Shown: positions 1 through 8,315 of the stretch, in pieces
How the letters are laid out: every line of letters starts with the position of its first letter
Numbering within the stretch: position 1 is the stretch's first letter
Origin: VAZQ01 sp963785745
Lineage (GTDB): Bacteria; Pseudomonadota; Alphaproteobacteria; Rhizobiales; Xanthobacteraceae
Assembly: GCA_963785745.1 (NCBI GenBank)
Contig: CAWAWR010000016.1
Coordinates: 496,001-560,000, forward strand
Direction: 5' to 3'
Length of the DNA: 64,000 nt
The notes under the pieces: model-generated
Told to the model about the DNA's origin: nothing
The model's input: only the letters and a program-made list of their open reading frames with translations
The model's database searches: none
Position numbers and translations under genes: made by a program

Positions 1-73
1 TGCCTCCGGGCATCGCCGTCCCAACGACCACCGCGGCAGCAAGCCAACAACTCGCGAAAGCTGACATCGACAT
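1..73 (-). CDS. N-terminus of a putative secreted protein (cut by window edge)
   Basis: Only the first 24 codons are inside the window. Read on the minus strand from the ATG ending at 73, the peptide begins MSMSAF and continues with an uncharged alanine/valine-rich stretch (about residues 8-20). That looks like a signal peptide or membrane anchor. A GGGAG Shine-Dalgarno-like sequence lies about 8 bases upstream of this ATG, and no stop occurs before the window edge. Nothing can be said about function. It would be divergently transcribed from the Kelch gene at 255. The short length makes this uncertain. Confidence 0.4.
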   Translation of the reverse strand, partial: MSMSAFASCWLAAAVVVGTAMPGG

Positions 74-254
74 CGCAGCGCTCCCTTGTGTGAGAAGCTC
101 GCCCTGCTTTTTGCACCTTTCCGGCCCCCTGCCACAACAGCATTCAGGACCAGAATGGCGTTGCCGACTAATACTGCCGGGAACTGACGGGTCGCGCGGC
201 CTATGCTAACAGAATGGCGAAACAAACGTCAATGAATGCAGGGAAACGGTGAGG

Positions 255-1319
255 ATGCGGACGATCGGTGCATATGACGGCCACGGCAAGGCGAGACGTG
301 TGCAGCGACCGCATTGCGGTTTTCGGGCCGGAAGGTTCTCCTTAGCCCGCGCGCTGTCCGCCAACACGGTCGCCATCGCCGTTCTGCTGTCGGTTGCCGC
401 GGCAATGCCGCCGCCCGCTGCGGCGCAAGGTGTCTGGGCGAGCAAGGCACCCATGCCGGGCGGTCCACGTGAGAATACCGGGGTTATCGCGCTCGACGGC
501 AAAATGTACGTCGTCGGCGGCAACGCCCATTCTGACACGCAGATCACCCGCACGGAGGTCTACGATCCGGCGACCGATACCTGGAGTGCGCGGGCTCCGA
601 TGCCAAGCGGCAGTCATCACATCGCGGCCGCGGTGCTCAGCGGCAAGATCTACACGTTCGGGGGCTTTATCGGGCAAGCGCACGCCGCCCCGGTGGACAA
701 CGCGTTCGAATACGATCCGGCGACCGATCGATGGCGGGCCCTCCCGAAACTGACAAGTCCGCGCGGCTCGCCGTCGGCGGTCGTGCTCCATGGAAAGATC
801 CACGTCATCGGAGGCCGCGGGACGGACAACAAGACCATCGGAACCCATGACGTCTTCGATCCCGCGACCGGGCAATGGAGCATGCTTGCGCCGCTGGCAA
901 AGCCGCGCGACCACCTCGGGACCGTCGTGATCAACGGAAAGATCCATGTGATCGGGGGCCGCCCGGTAAGCTTCGCGAGCAACGAGACGCTGCATGAAAT
1001 CTACGACCCGGCGACGAATACGTGGACCGCGGCAGCGCCCATGCCGACGGCGCGTTCCAGCGTGGCCGCGGTGGAATACCGCGGCATGATCGTGGTGGTC
1101 GGCGGTGAAGGCGAACAGACCGGCCCCGGCAGCGCAATCCGCGCAAATGAAGGTTACGACCTCAAGACCGGCCGATGGGTCACGTTGACGCCGATGCCGC
1201 TGGGCAAACACGGGATCGGCGGCGTCGTCTTTGGCGCGTCGGTCTATATCCCTGGCGGCTCCAGCACCCGCGGTGGCGCAGGCGTCGGCGCCGAACTCAT
1301 GACGTTCACCTTGCCGTAG
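255..1319 (+). CDS. Secreted Kelch-repeat beta-propeller protein
   Basis: The protein is about 354 residues long. A hydrophobic segment around residues 33-57 ends in an AAAQ-type cleavage site, so export to the periplasm is likely. The rest is five to six Kelch repeats, each with a G-K-hydrophobic-hydrophobic-GG motif followed by YDPATxxW, for example near residues 80, 130, 180 and 230. This is the signature of a Kelch beta-propeller. Such domains bind ligands or carbohydrates, but the partner here is unknown. I chose ATG 255 because GGGAAA lies about 8 bases upstream; GTG 249 and GTG 300 are alternatives. No neighbouring gene suggests a pathway, so no specific function is assigned. Confidence 0.85.
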   Translation: MRTIGAYDGHGKARRVQRPHCGFRAGRFSLARALSANTVAIAVLLSVAAAMPPPAAAQGVWASKAPMPGGPRENTGVIALDGKMYVVGGNAHSDTQITRTEVYDPATDTWSARAPMPSGSHHIAAAVLSGKIYTFGGFIGQAHAAPVDNAFEYDPATDRWRALPKLTSPRGSPSAVVLHGKIHVIGGRGTDNKTIGTHDVFDPATGQWSMLAPLAKPRDHLGTVVINGKIHVIGGRPVSFASNETLHEIYDPATNTWTAAAPMPTARSSVAAVEYRGMIVVVGGEGEQTGPGSAIRANEGYDLKTGRWVTLTPMPLGKHGIGGVVFGASVYIPGGSSTRGGAGVGAELMTFTLP

Positions 1320-1590
1320 CTCGAAAACCTGGCTACGCCGCGCTCGCATGCCGTTGGCGCTTGTTGGGGCCTGATACGACCCATGCGAAGTGCTGCACTG
1401 TCCTGATTTTCACTGCCGGTCATGTTCGAAGTTAAGTGAAATGCGCGATTGGTTGGTAATGCATTCTTCGTAGCCCGGGCCTTATTCATGCTGGTGGTTC
1501 GGCCGAGGTGCGCTGACTTCTCTATCAGCCCCGGCGCGGCTCTCGACTTGACCGCTCGCCACCATTGAAAAAACCCAAGTGAGGTTGGCC

Positions 1591-1890
1591 ATGCGTGAAA
1601 AGATTGAAGCAGCCACGATCTCGCGTCGAAGAGCCTTTGGGATTCTCGGACTGGGAGCGGTGTTTGGTATGACAATGCCAGCCGCGGTGCTAACGGCATC
1701 GGATGCCGAGGCCCAGACCTACGGGATGGATCGCCGCCAGGACCGGCGCGCCAATCGCAGGGATCGACGTGACGACCGGCGTACCGGTCGCCAAGATCGA
1801 CGTGAAGACCGGCGTACCAATCGCCAAGATCGACGTGACGATCGCCGCGGCACCGTTGGGCAGGGCGGTGCTGGGCAGGGCAACAACTAG
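1591..1890 (+). CDS. Small Tat-signal protein with an Arg/Asp-rich tandem-repeat tail
   Basis: About 99 residues. The N-terminus carries a twin-arginine-like motif (SRRRAFGILGLG) followed by a hydrophobic stretch and an alanine-rich end, consistent with Tat export. The mature part is almost entirely DRRxDRR repeats, encoded by roughly three 33-bp units (11 residues each) between about 1740 and 1850. ATG 1591 is preceded by GAGG at 1581-1584, which favours it over GTG 1579. The extreme composition (mostly D, R, Q and N) suggests an unstructured polyampholyte. Function is unknown. It stands alone between intergenic stretches of about 230-270 bp. Confidence 0.65.
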   Translation: MREKIEAATISRRRAFGILGLGAVFGMTMPAAVLTASDAEAQTYGMDRRQDRRANRRDRRDDRRTGRQDRREDRRTNRQDRRDDRRGTVGQGGAGQGNN

Positions 1891-2123
1891 TCTCCGCTGC
1901 ACGTAGCGGACATCCATGTTCTGCCCGGTCGCTTCGCGGCACAATCCTCGCTGGATTGGACGCATTCGGCGCGGCGCGCTATGATCGCGGTCAGCGGATC
2001 GCTGATCGTGTTCGCCGCGCTGTGGTTCCGGCCGCGATCGTCGGCGCCGCGAGGATGCGGCGAAATTCTTTTTGCGCGGAAGAGAGACTTTGGCGGGCGG
2101 TTTCGTGACCGAGGTGTCGGGGT

Positions 2124-2800
2124 ATGTCGAAGCGCGCGTTTGTATACGCCGGTTTTTGCATTTGTGACGCTCGTCGCTGCCGCCGGCGTGCTCTGTGCGC
2201 TGTTCGGCATCAACCGGATCAGCCTCAGCTGAATTTGATATCCAGACGCCTTTGAATCAGCAGCTCCCGAAGACGGTCGAGAGGCTGACGATTGAGCGGG
2301 TCGAGGTTCGGCTTGCGGACGACCGACTCGGGTTGCGGATCGATCTACAAGGTACCGTGCTGAACCAACAGATTTCCTCATCAGTGTCGGTCCGCGGGTC
2401 GCCGCGCTACGATGCTCGAACTGGTGAGCTATTCTTCGATGCTGACGATGTGGATTTTGTTCGACTTGCTGTTGGGGACAAGACCGTCGTCGGTGAAACA
2501 GGGGCAGCCGCAGGCTCGGAGATAGCATCGCCCGCCGTGCAGCGGCTCGTCGAAATCGCTATCAAGCTATATCTAGCGAGGCAGCCAGTTTATCGCTTCA
2601 AGAACGACTTGACGGGTACGGTGGCGAAGATGGCTCTCGCGGGCGTGGCGGTTGAACAAAACAATTTGGTCGCCTACTTGTCGATCTGGAGCCTGACGGC
2701 AGTGGTGGCGATTTGCGGCCTGATAGTCCTCGTCGCGTTGTACCTGGCGTACCTGTTCATTCGGTATCCGCCGTGGCGCCAAACGATGCCCGGTGTCTAG
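2124..2800 (+). CDS. DUF1439-like (YceB-type) membrane-anchored protein, reading frame broken twice
   Basis: The C-terminal part (2231-2800) reads as a DUF1439-like domain: a TPLNQQLPKT start, several beta-strand-like segments, then the conserved LARQPVYRFKNDLTG region and a final transmembrane helix (VVAICGLIVLVALYLAYLF). The N-terminus lies in two other frames. ATG 2124, with GAGGTG upstream, starts MSKRAFVYAG. The hydrophobic anchor FAFVTLVAAAGVLCALFGIN is then in the next frame. Dropping one T from the five-T run at 2153-2157 and one C at 2223-2224 restores a continuous protein of about 224 residues. DUF1439 proteins are typically periplasmic or outer-membrane lipoproteins of unknown role; here the anchor is a TM segment, with a second one at the C-terminus. 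Sequence error or recent decay are both possible. Confidence 0.6.
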
Positions 2801-3216
2801 CAAGCGAATCCAAGTCGGCCTCTCGGTGAACGACCCCGCTGAGTTTGTATTCGGTCCACAGCGGACCTTCGTCACGTCCTGGGCTTCCGCCATCCACACA
2901 TTCAATATTTTTGTGAACACAGTTTGCCGGTCCGCCGACCCGCCGGGATTGAAGCAATTTTCGATTGCTGAATTCAGGTTTGGCCAACGGCCTCTGAATT
3001 TTCTTTCGATGACGAGCGTCAACGAGCGGTAATCAACTGCCCTCGTCGCAAGAATTCAGGCCGGCCCTTAGCAGCACCAACGTATAAGCCACTCACCATT
3101 ACCGACACCAGTATCTTACCTATGCACAATGGAGCGACCGAGCCCGATCGCCTCAAATGGGCCGGCTGACTGACCGTTGTGAGCGAGTGTCGGTCAGGAT
3201 GAACAGGGAGGTACGC
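2801..3216. other. Intergenic stretch without a supported gene
   Basis: About 416 bp between the DUF1439-like gene and the pentamer-repeat protein. Open frames exist on both strands, but none has a ribosome-binding site, a recognisable domain or a plausible amino-acid composition. The last ~150 bp probably hold the promoter of the downstream gene. I see no clear operator or hairpin. Confidence 0.5.
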
Positions 3217-3720
3217 ATGAAAAGCCTATTGCTTGTTGCACTATCGGCCGCGACCGTGACAGCGGCCATGGCTTTGGCCATGGACGATGCATCGGCGGCG
3301 GCGCGCCGCGGCGGAGTCAATCGCGCCGGCGTCAACGCTGGCGGCATCAATCGTGGCGCCGTGAATCGTGCCGGCGTGAATCGTGTTGGCATCGATCGTG
3401 TCGGTGTGAATCGTGTCGGTATTGATCGTGTTGGTATCGATCGTGTCGGTGTGAATCGAGCCGGCATTGGCTATCGTCCGGGATTGGTCGGCGGCAATCG
3501 CGTCGGCTGGAACGACAATTGGAATAACTGGAACGGTCGCGGATGGGGCATGGCTGCCGCGGGCTTGGCAGTCGGCGCAACTGCGGCGTCGGCGGCCTAC
3601 GGCTACGGCAGCTACGATAGCCGCTCTTACCCCACTCGTGCCGAGTACAACCGCAGTTACCGCTACGGCTTGTATTATGGACCTGTCTGTAACCCATGGA
3701 CCGACCGGCTGTGCCAGTAA
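3217..3720 (+). CDS. Secreted protein with tandem VNRVG/IDRVG pentapeptide repeats
   Basis: About 167 residues. ATG 3217 follows GGGAGG at good spacing. The N-terminus (MKSLLLVALSAATVTAAMA) is a classical Sec signal peptide. Residues about 30-85 form roughly eleven 5-residue units of the pattern (V/I)(N/D)RxG, encoded by 15-bp DNA repeats between about 3310 and 3470. Then come an Asn/Trp-rich stretch (WNDNWNNWNGRGWG), a short hydrophobic AAAGLAVGATAASA segment and a Tyr-rich C-terminus ending in CNPWTDRLCQ with two cysteines. The tail resembles small secreted proteins frequent in Bradyrhizobium relatives. The pentamers do not match the A(D/N)LxX pentapeptide-repeat family. Function is unknown. 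Confidence 0.75.
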   Translation: MKSLLLVALSAATVTAAMALAMDDASAAARRGGVNRAGVNAGGINRGAVNRAGVNRVGIDRVGVNRVGIDRVGIDRVGVNRAGIGYRPGLVGGNRVGWNDNWNNWNGRGWGMAAAGLAVGATAASAAYGYGSYDSRSYPTRAEYNRSYRYGLYYGPVCNPWTDRLCQ

Positions 3721-4253
3721 TTGTCCACGCAGCCCAGGCACGCGCGGCGAACGTTCGCCGCGCGTTCGCTGCAGAGCTTCCGTTATTGTTGTACCTCGCT
3801 TGCGTCACGGCCCTGCTGGGACTTTTCGCTTCAATCATCTATGGATTGATGCAGCCCACCGTCATTCCGAACGCCGGCTTGGCTGGTTACAAAGCGCCGG
3901 GACTAACAAACCTGTTCTTGTACAAGCCGGACTTGACCGCTGAAGACATGGAGCGCGCGGCCGTTGATGCCGCCGAAATTGAAAACAGGGATCAAGGTAT
4001 CGAGCCGCTGCTCGCCTTTGCTTCGGTAGAGTCTTCGGTCGAAAATCCCAGAGGGTCCCAGGCCAACGACGCGACTGCCTCTCATGCAAAGCCGGCGAAT
4101 CCGAAACCGAAGCGTGTTGCCAATCGGGCCACCGTTGCCGCTCCCTGGCGTTCCTCGTGGAATTCATCTTGGCACTCACGGGAACGCGAGCGTGGTTGGA
4201 ACAGCAGAGCCGGAAGACCCGGCAGCCGTCCGCTGTGGGCGTGTGGATGCTAG
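3696..4253 (+). CDS. Hypothetical single-span membrane protein
   Basis: About 185 residues, overlapping the end of the upstream gene by 25 bp, which suggests co-translation. A transmembrane helix lies at about residues 28-52 (LLLYLACVTALLGLFASIIY), followed by a conserved-looking stretch (PNAGLAGYKAPGLTNLFLY). The C-terminal 100 residues are charged and Ser/Pro/Arg-rich with low complexity. The topology fits a short cytoplasmic N-terminus and a periplasmic tail. I do not recognise a domain with a known activity. The composition of the last 50 residues is odd, so the true end could be affected by an indel. Confidence 0.55.
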   Translation: MDRPAVPVIVHAAQARAANVRRAFAAELPLLLYLACVTALLGLFASIIYGLMQPTVIPNAGLAGYKAPGLTNLFLYKPDLTAEDMERAAVDAAEIENRDQGIEPLLAFASVESSVENPRGSQANDATASHAKPANPKPKRVANRATVAAPWRSSWNSSWHSRERERGWNSRAGRPGSRPLWACGC

Positions 4254-4475
4254 AATTCGCTTCCGATCGCATAACGGCGAGTTCGGATGGCGGCCGGCTG
4301 GCCAACCTGGCGGATAGCGTGCATGCCAATACACCTTAGGACAATGTTTTAAACCTAAGCTCAATGGCATTGGGACCTGAAGCAACTCACTCTCCAGCTC
4401 ACCGTTCCAAAGCGGAGCGCTGACCATGGTTCGATTCCGAAATGATGTCGCAGCTCCCAACCAGGGAGTTTGGAG

Positions 4476-4922
4476 ATGAGCTACGTGTCCAAGGTCCTTC
4501 AGCCGGAAGAACGCGTGCTAATGACGGGCAAGCTCCATTGGGTCACTTACAGAGAAGCGGCAATCGCCCTCGTTCTTGCACTTTTGGTGTTCTGGTTTAG
4601 TGGCAAGTCCTTTCTGCTGAATGTGATTGGATGGGGTCTTTTGTTGGCATCTGTGGGTTTGGGAATATTCGCCGCGTTCAATCAGTGGATTACTGAAATC
4701 GCAGTAACCACCAAGCGAGTCATTTACAAGCATGGATTCATCCGGAGGATCATCTCAGAAATGAATATGGACAAGGTCGAGTTGGTCATCGTGACCCAAT
4801 CGATAGCGGGACGCGTTCTTGATTACGGATCGATTCACGTCTTGGGTACGGGAGAGGGAATGGAGCACCTTCACAAAATTGCGGCACCGCTCGCATTGCG
4901 CAATTGCATCGTAGCGCGTTGA
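4476..4922 (+). CDS. PH-domain (bPH2/YdbT-type) membrane protein
   Basis: About 148 residues. The sequence runs from an amphipathic N-terminus (YVSKVLQPEERVLMTGKLHW) through two hydrophobic helices (about residues 28-65) into a bacterial PH-like domain. That domain carries the hallmark ITEIAVTTKRVIYKHGFI and a C-terminal GSIHVLGTGEG motif. This arrangement matches the short bPH_2 (DUF304-like) family, membrane proteins of uncertain role linked in some bacteria to envelope stress. ATG 4476 is chosen over TTG 4470 because GGGAG at 4464-4468 is correctly spaced. The gene stands alone. Confidence 0.8.
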   Translation: MSYVSKVLQPEERVLMTGKLHWVTYREAAIALVLALLVFWFSGKSFLLNVIGWGLLLASVGLGIFAAFNQWITEIAVTTKRVIYKHGFIRRIISEMNMDKVELVIVTQSIAGRVLDYGSIHVLGTGEGMEHLHKIAAPLALRNCIVAR

Positions 4923-5065
4923 GCCAGCGTTCGGAGTTATCGCGCGCCGCACCGTTGCAAACGGTTAGCTGACATAAGACGAGAAGGAATGGCTCGCTTC
5001 GATCCGCTGGATGATCGTGGACCGCTTGAGCGATGACCACATCAGTCCGTTTTCGCTGAAGACGC

Positions 5066-5230
5066 TTAGTGTTGAGTGGCCAACAAAGCTAACAATCCGG
5101 CGACTACCAACACCGCAAGCAGAATACCGACTACCGCTGAAACGATCTGATGCTGGCGGCCGGAAGGCTTCGGCTCTCTACCGGCGGCTTTTTGTGCCGC
5201 TCTCACACCCATCCAGGAATGCAGGTTCAT
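5066..5230 (-). CDS. Small (54-aa) single-TM protein
   Basis: A minus-strand reading frame from the ATG ending at 5230 to TAA at 5066-5068 encodes 54 residues. It has a basic N-terminal half (MNLHSWMGVRAAQKAAGREP) and then a clean transmembrane helix (VVGILLAVLVVAGLLALLA). An in-frame stop two codons upstream fixes the start. There is no good Shine-Dalgarno sequence, which lowers confidence. The basic-inside then hydrophobic layout is typical of genuine small membrane proteins and is unlikely in a random GC-rich frame. Function is unknown. Confidence 0.45.
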   Translation of the reverse strand: MNLHSWMGVRAAQKAAGREPKPSGRQHQIVSAVVGILLAVLVVAGLLALLATQH

Positions 5231-5459
5231 GGGCTACACCATGCGTTGGATCTTACGATGCTCGACTGCCTTCGCATTCATCAAAGTAAAAGCTCAAGGT
5301 CATCAATTGTTGTGAACAAGGAATATGCGCCGACGGATGCTCGGGCAAGATCAACAGCGGTTAGCGCCGTAAACGTTCGTATATTGCTTTCGGTCGTGTC
5401 GGCGGGCGTTTGCATGCAATATAGCAGCGCCCGCGATGTCGCAGATGGATGAAGCGTGC

Positions 5460-5768
5460 CTAGCAGTCGTCGTCCAGCGGCGACGTATAGGCTTCGCGGA
5501 ATTGTGCGAACGTGCCGGTGAACTCGACCGCCGGCCAGCCGGGCATCTCCTCCTTGCTGGTCCAGGTCAGGTGAACCACCGAATACAGGTCCGCTTCGCC
5601 GGTATGGCGAAACAGCACGTCGTCGTTCGAGCTTCTGCGGGCGGCGCCTTGCACCGGAACGCCGTACAAGCGATGAACGGGCCCGAGCTCGAGCTTGAGC
5701 TCACGCTCGAATCCGCCTTCGGGGAGCGCTTCCCAGTCAGGGGGCAGATCGGACTGCGAGATCGTCAT
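5460..5768 (-). CDS. Conserved-looking hypothetical protein
   Basis: About 102 residues starting MTISQSDLPPDWEALPEGGF. It is an acidic, globular-looking protein without a signal peptide or transmembrane helix. A middle stretch (VLFRHTGEADLYSVVHLTW) has alternating hydrophobic residues suggesting beta strands. The gene is divergent from rsmB, with about 65 bp between the two starts, so they probably share a promoter region. I do not recognise the family. Longer in-frame extensions upstream would run into rsmB and are less likely. Confidence 0.6.
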   Translation of the reverse strand: MTISQSDLPPDWEALPEGGFERELKLELGPVHRLYGVPVQGAARRSSNDDVLFRHTGEADLYSVVHLTWTSKEEMPGWPAVEFTGTFAQFREAYTSPLDDDC

Positions 5769-5833
5769 ATGAATGCGTCCATATTGCTGATGAATACTCG
5801 CTTCGCGCCGGCGGTTTCGCAAGAGGGACGACG

Positions 5834-7132
5834 ATGACGCCTGCCGCCCGGCTTTCCGCCGCCATCGAGGTGCTGGCCGACGTCGAGGCGCGTCGGCGGC
5901 CGGCGGTGGATGCGCTGAAGGATTGGGGGCTGGCACATCGCTTTGCCGGCTCCGGCGACCGCGCCGCCATCGCCGGGCTGCTCTACGATGGGTTGCGCCG
6001 CAAGGCATCGGCGGCATTCGTCATGGGCGAGGCCACGCCGCGCGCGGTCCTCATCGGGATGCTGCTGCTTGAGCGCAAGCTCGATGTTGCCGCGATCGCG
6101 CGGCTTGCCGATGGCGGCCGTTTTGCGCCGCCGCCGCTCAGCGATGCCGAACGGGCGCGCCTCGACGCCGCCAGCCTCGACGGCGCGCCGCCCTGGGTCG
6201 CCGGCGACTATCCGGAATGGCTCGACCCGCAATTTGCGCAAACCTTCGGCGACGAACGCGCCGAGGAGGCCGCGGCGCTGGCATCGCGTGCGCCGCTCGA
6301 CCTTCGCGTCAACACACTCAAGGCGACGCGCGAGGAAGCGATCGAGGCGCTCGCCGACCTTTCGCCCGCACCGGCGCGCTGGTCACCGCACGGCCTGCGC
6401 ATCGTGCTCGCCGCCGATGCCCGCAGCCCTGCGGTGCATGCCGAGCCGGCCTTCATCAAGGGCCTGATCGAAATCCAGGACGAAGGCTCGCAGCTTGCCG
6501 CGCTGTTGGCCGACGCCAGGCCCGGCCAGCAGGTGATCGATCTCTGCGCCGGCGCCGGCGGCAAGACGCTGGCGCTCGCCGCGGCGATGGACAACAAGGG
6601 CCAGCTCTACGCCACCGACGATGACAAGCGGCGCCTCGCGCCGATTCACGCCCGGCTCGAACGCGCCGATGTGCGCAATGTGCAGGTCCGCACGCCGCGG
6701 GGCGCGAGCGACGTGCTTGCCGATCTCGCCGGCCACGCCGATCTGGTGCTGATCGATGCGCCTTGCACCGGCACGGGCTCCTGGCGGCGCAATCCCGACG
6801 CCAAGTGGCGCGTCCGCCCCGGCGCGCTCGAACAGCGGGCGAAGGACCAGGCCGGATTGCTCGACCGTGCGGCGGTGCTGGTGAAGCCCGGCGGCCGCAT
6901 CGTCTACGTGACCTGTTCGGTGCTCGCTGCGGAGAACGGCGATCAGGTGCGCGCGTTCCTCGCGCGGCATCCGGCATTTTCGGCAATGCCGGTCTCCGAG
7001 ACGACGGCTGCGCTCGGCGAGCGCGGGTTCCTGTTCCGCCGCGCGGTGCTGGCGATGGAGGAGGGACTCTTGATGACTCCGCGGCGGACCGACACGGACG
7101 GATTTTTCGTGTCCGTGCTGCGCAAGTCCTGA
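5834..7132 (+). CDS. rsmB: 16S rRNA m5C967 methyltransferase RsmB
   Basis: A 432-residue cytoplasmic protein of the NOL1/NOP2/Sun family, which methylates C5 of C967 in 16S rRNA using S-adenosylmethionine. The N-terminal ~130 residues form an NusB-like RNA-binding region. The Rossmann-fold domain then shows the SAM motif (DLCAGAGGKTLALAAAMDN, about residues 235-253), the DAPCTGTG motif near residue 308 and the TCS motif near residue 359. The two cysteines in those last motifs are the catalytic pair of the family. The start is supported by GAGGGA about 6 bases upstream. It could also be an RsmB/RsmF paralogue, as alphaproteobacteria often carry two. Confidence 0.9.
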   Translation: MTPAARLSAAIEVLADVEARRRPAVDALKDWGLAHRFAGSGDRAAIAGLLYDGLRRKASAAFVMGEATPRAVLIGMLLLERKLDVAAIARLADGGRFAPPPLSDAERARLDAASLDGAPPWVAGDYPEWLDPQFAQTFGDERAEEAAALASRAPLDLRVNTLKATREEAIEALADLSPAPARWSPHGLRIVLAADARSPAVHAEPAFIKGLIEIQDEGSQLAALLADARPGQQVIDLCAGAGGKTLALAAAMDNKGQLYATDDDKRRLAPIHARLERADVRNVQVRTPRGASDVLADLAGHADLVLIDAPCTGTGSWRRNPDAKWRVRPGALEQRAKDQAGLLDRAAVLVKPGGRIVYVTCSVLAAENGDQVRAFLARHPAFSAMPVSETTAALGERGFLFRRAVLAMEEGLLMTPRRTDTDGFFVSVLRKS

Positions 7133-7156
7133 ACGTGATTGACGGTCGTGCGCCCC

Positions 7157-8315
7157 TTAGAGCATCGCGCAGACGGCTTCCGCCAGCGCCAGCCGCTCGC
7201 CGCCGATCGCGCCGACCACCGGCGCCAACCAGACGCCGGCCCGCGCCGGCTGGCGGAGCGCGGGCTGCAATCCTGGCTCCGGCTCCTGGCGAGGTTCGCC
7301 GGACGAGGGCTGCCACTGCGCCACGGTCGCGAGATCGGTTTCGACTTCCCATTTGCCGCGCCGGTCCGGCAGCCGCATCGCCTCGGCGAGGCGCGCCTGA
7401 TAGTCGGCGCGCGGCACCACCTCAAAGCCCATCTCAAGGGTGTTCTTCGTCGGTCCCTTGTTGTCGTTGAGCAGGAATCCCCATTGCGCGAGGTGCCAGT
7501 TGAGCATTGCAAAGCCGATCTTGGAGGTGTGCGACTCGCGCGTGAACTGCGACTCGATCGTGAACGCGCCGCCGACCGCGACGCCGTAGCCCCCGCCGAC
7601 GAGCCCACCGTCGCTGTTCCAGACCTCGAACGAATGCGCATAGCCGGCGTCGTGCAGGTCGCAATAGGCGCGCATGATCTGCGGCGTGATCCAGGTCAGG
7701 TGCCACTTGCCGTCGCGGCGGCCGGCGCAGGCCTTGATCACCGACTCGAAGTCGCGATCGAAGGTGACGTGGAAACGGTTCTGGCGAAGCCGGGCTGCGC
7801 AGCCGCTTCGACATGTGGAAATCGGTGAAGCGGAGCACGCAGCGTTCGGGCGGCGCCATCCACTTGAGCGGGCCGAAATGCGCGAAGGTGAAGATGCCGC
7901 GGCGATGCGCCTCGACCAATGTCGCGACCGAGAGGTCATGCACGAAGCCGCACAGGCCGGGAGGATTGCACAGCGCGTCGTCGGGATTTGGCAGCTTACG
8001 CGCCGGCTGGCCCAGCTCGGCAAGCCACATGCGTCCGAGCGCGGGAAGCCCCGTGATGCGACCGGGTTTCAGCGCCCAGGCGGTGCCGAGGATCCAGCGC
8101 TGAAGTCGCTCGGTCGCGGTTTCCCGGAAGAACGCCGCGCGCCGCGCCTCGACCGCGCCGCGATGAGGAAAGCGATGATCCGGCCCAAGCCCCATATCCT
8201 CACGCCCCATTTCTTCACGCCCCGTGTCCTCACGCCCCGTGTCCTCGCGCCCCGTGTCCTCGCGCCCCATGTCGCCGCCCTGGCCTCGTTCGTGATGATT
8301 GATTGAATAGGACAT
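7157..8315 (-). CDS. Leucyl/phenylalanyl-tRNA-protein transferase (Aat)-like protein, one frameshift
   Basis: Aat enzymes move Leu or Phe from tRNA to the N-terminus of proteins for N-end-rule degradation. The first half (8315 to about 7800) reads through ALCNPPGLCGFVHDLSV, GIFTFAHFGPLKWMAPPERC and FTDFHMSKRLRS. The second half continues one frame over with RLRQNRFHVTFDRDFESVIK, the GGGYGVAVGGAFTIES core and NTLEMGFEVVPR. Removing one base from the three-G run at 7792-7794 joins them as RLRSRLRQNRFHV and gives about 385 residues. It is longer and more divergent than the usual ~230-residue Aat. It has an N-terminal extension with five GRED(T/M)-type pentamers and a C-terminal extension of ~50 residues, so it may be a paralogue with another substrate. 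The start (MSYSINHH) is uncertain. Confidence 0.65.
8195..8270. repeat. 15-bp tandem repeat encoding GREDT pentamers
   Basis: About five head-to-tail copies of a 15-bp unit (consensus CGCCCCGTGTCCTCA on the plus strand). On the minus strand they encode GREDT, GREDT, GREDT, GREEM and GREDM near the N-terminus of the Aat-like protein. Every copy keeps the reading frame, so copy-number change would alter protein length in 5-residue steps. Confidence 0.8.

Noticed and set aside
342..1349. A 335-codon frame antisense to the Kelch gene
   Set aside because: Complement of the repeat pattern; no ribosome-binding site or recognisable family.
2793..3032. A 79-codon frame after the DUF1439-like gene
   Set aside because: No ribosome-binding site, no domain and unusual composition; probably non-coding.
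3310..3470. Regular repeats as a CRISPR array
   Set aside because: Units are 15 bp, contiguous, without spacers and in frame with a secreted protein; no cas genes are present.
4425..4445. A T-loop-like word (GGTTCGATTCC) suggesting a tRNA
   Set aside because: No acceptor, D-arm or anticodon stem can be folded around it.
8195..8270. GREDT-coding repeat as a CRISPR or iteron array
   Set aside because: Direct 15-bp units without spacers inside a coding region; no replication gene adjacent.
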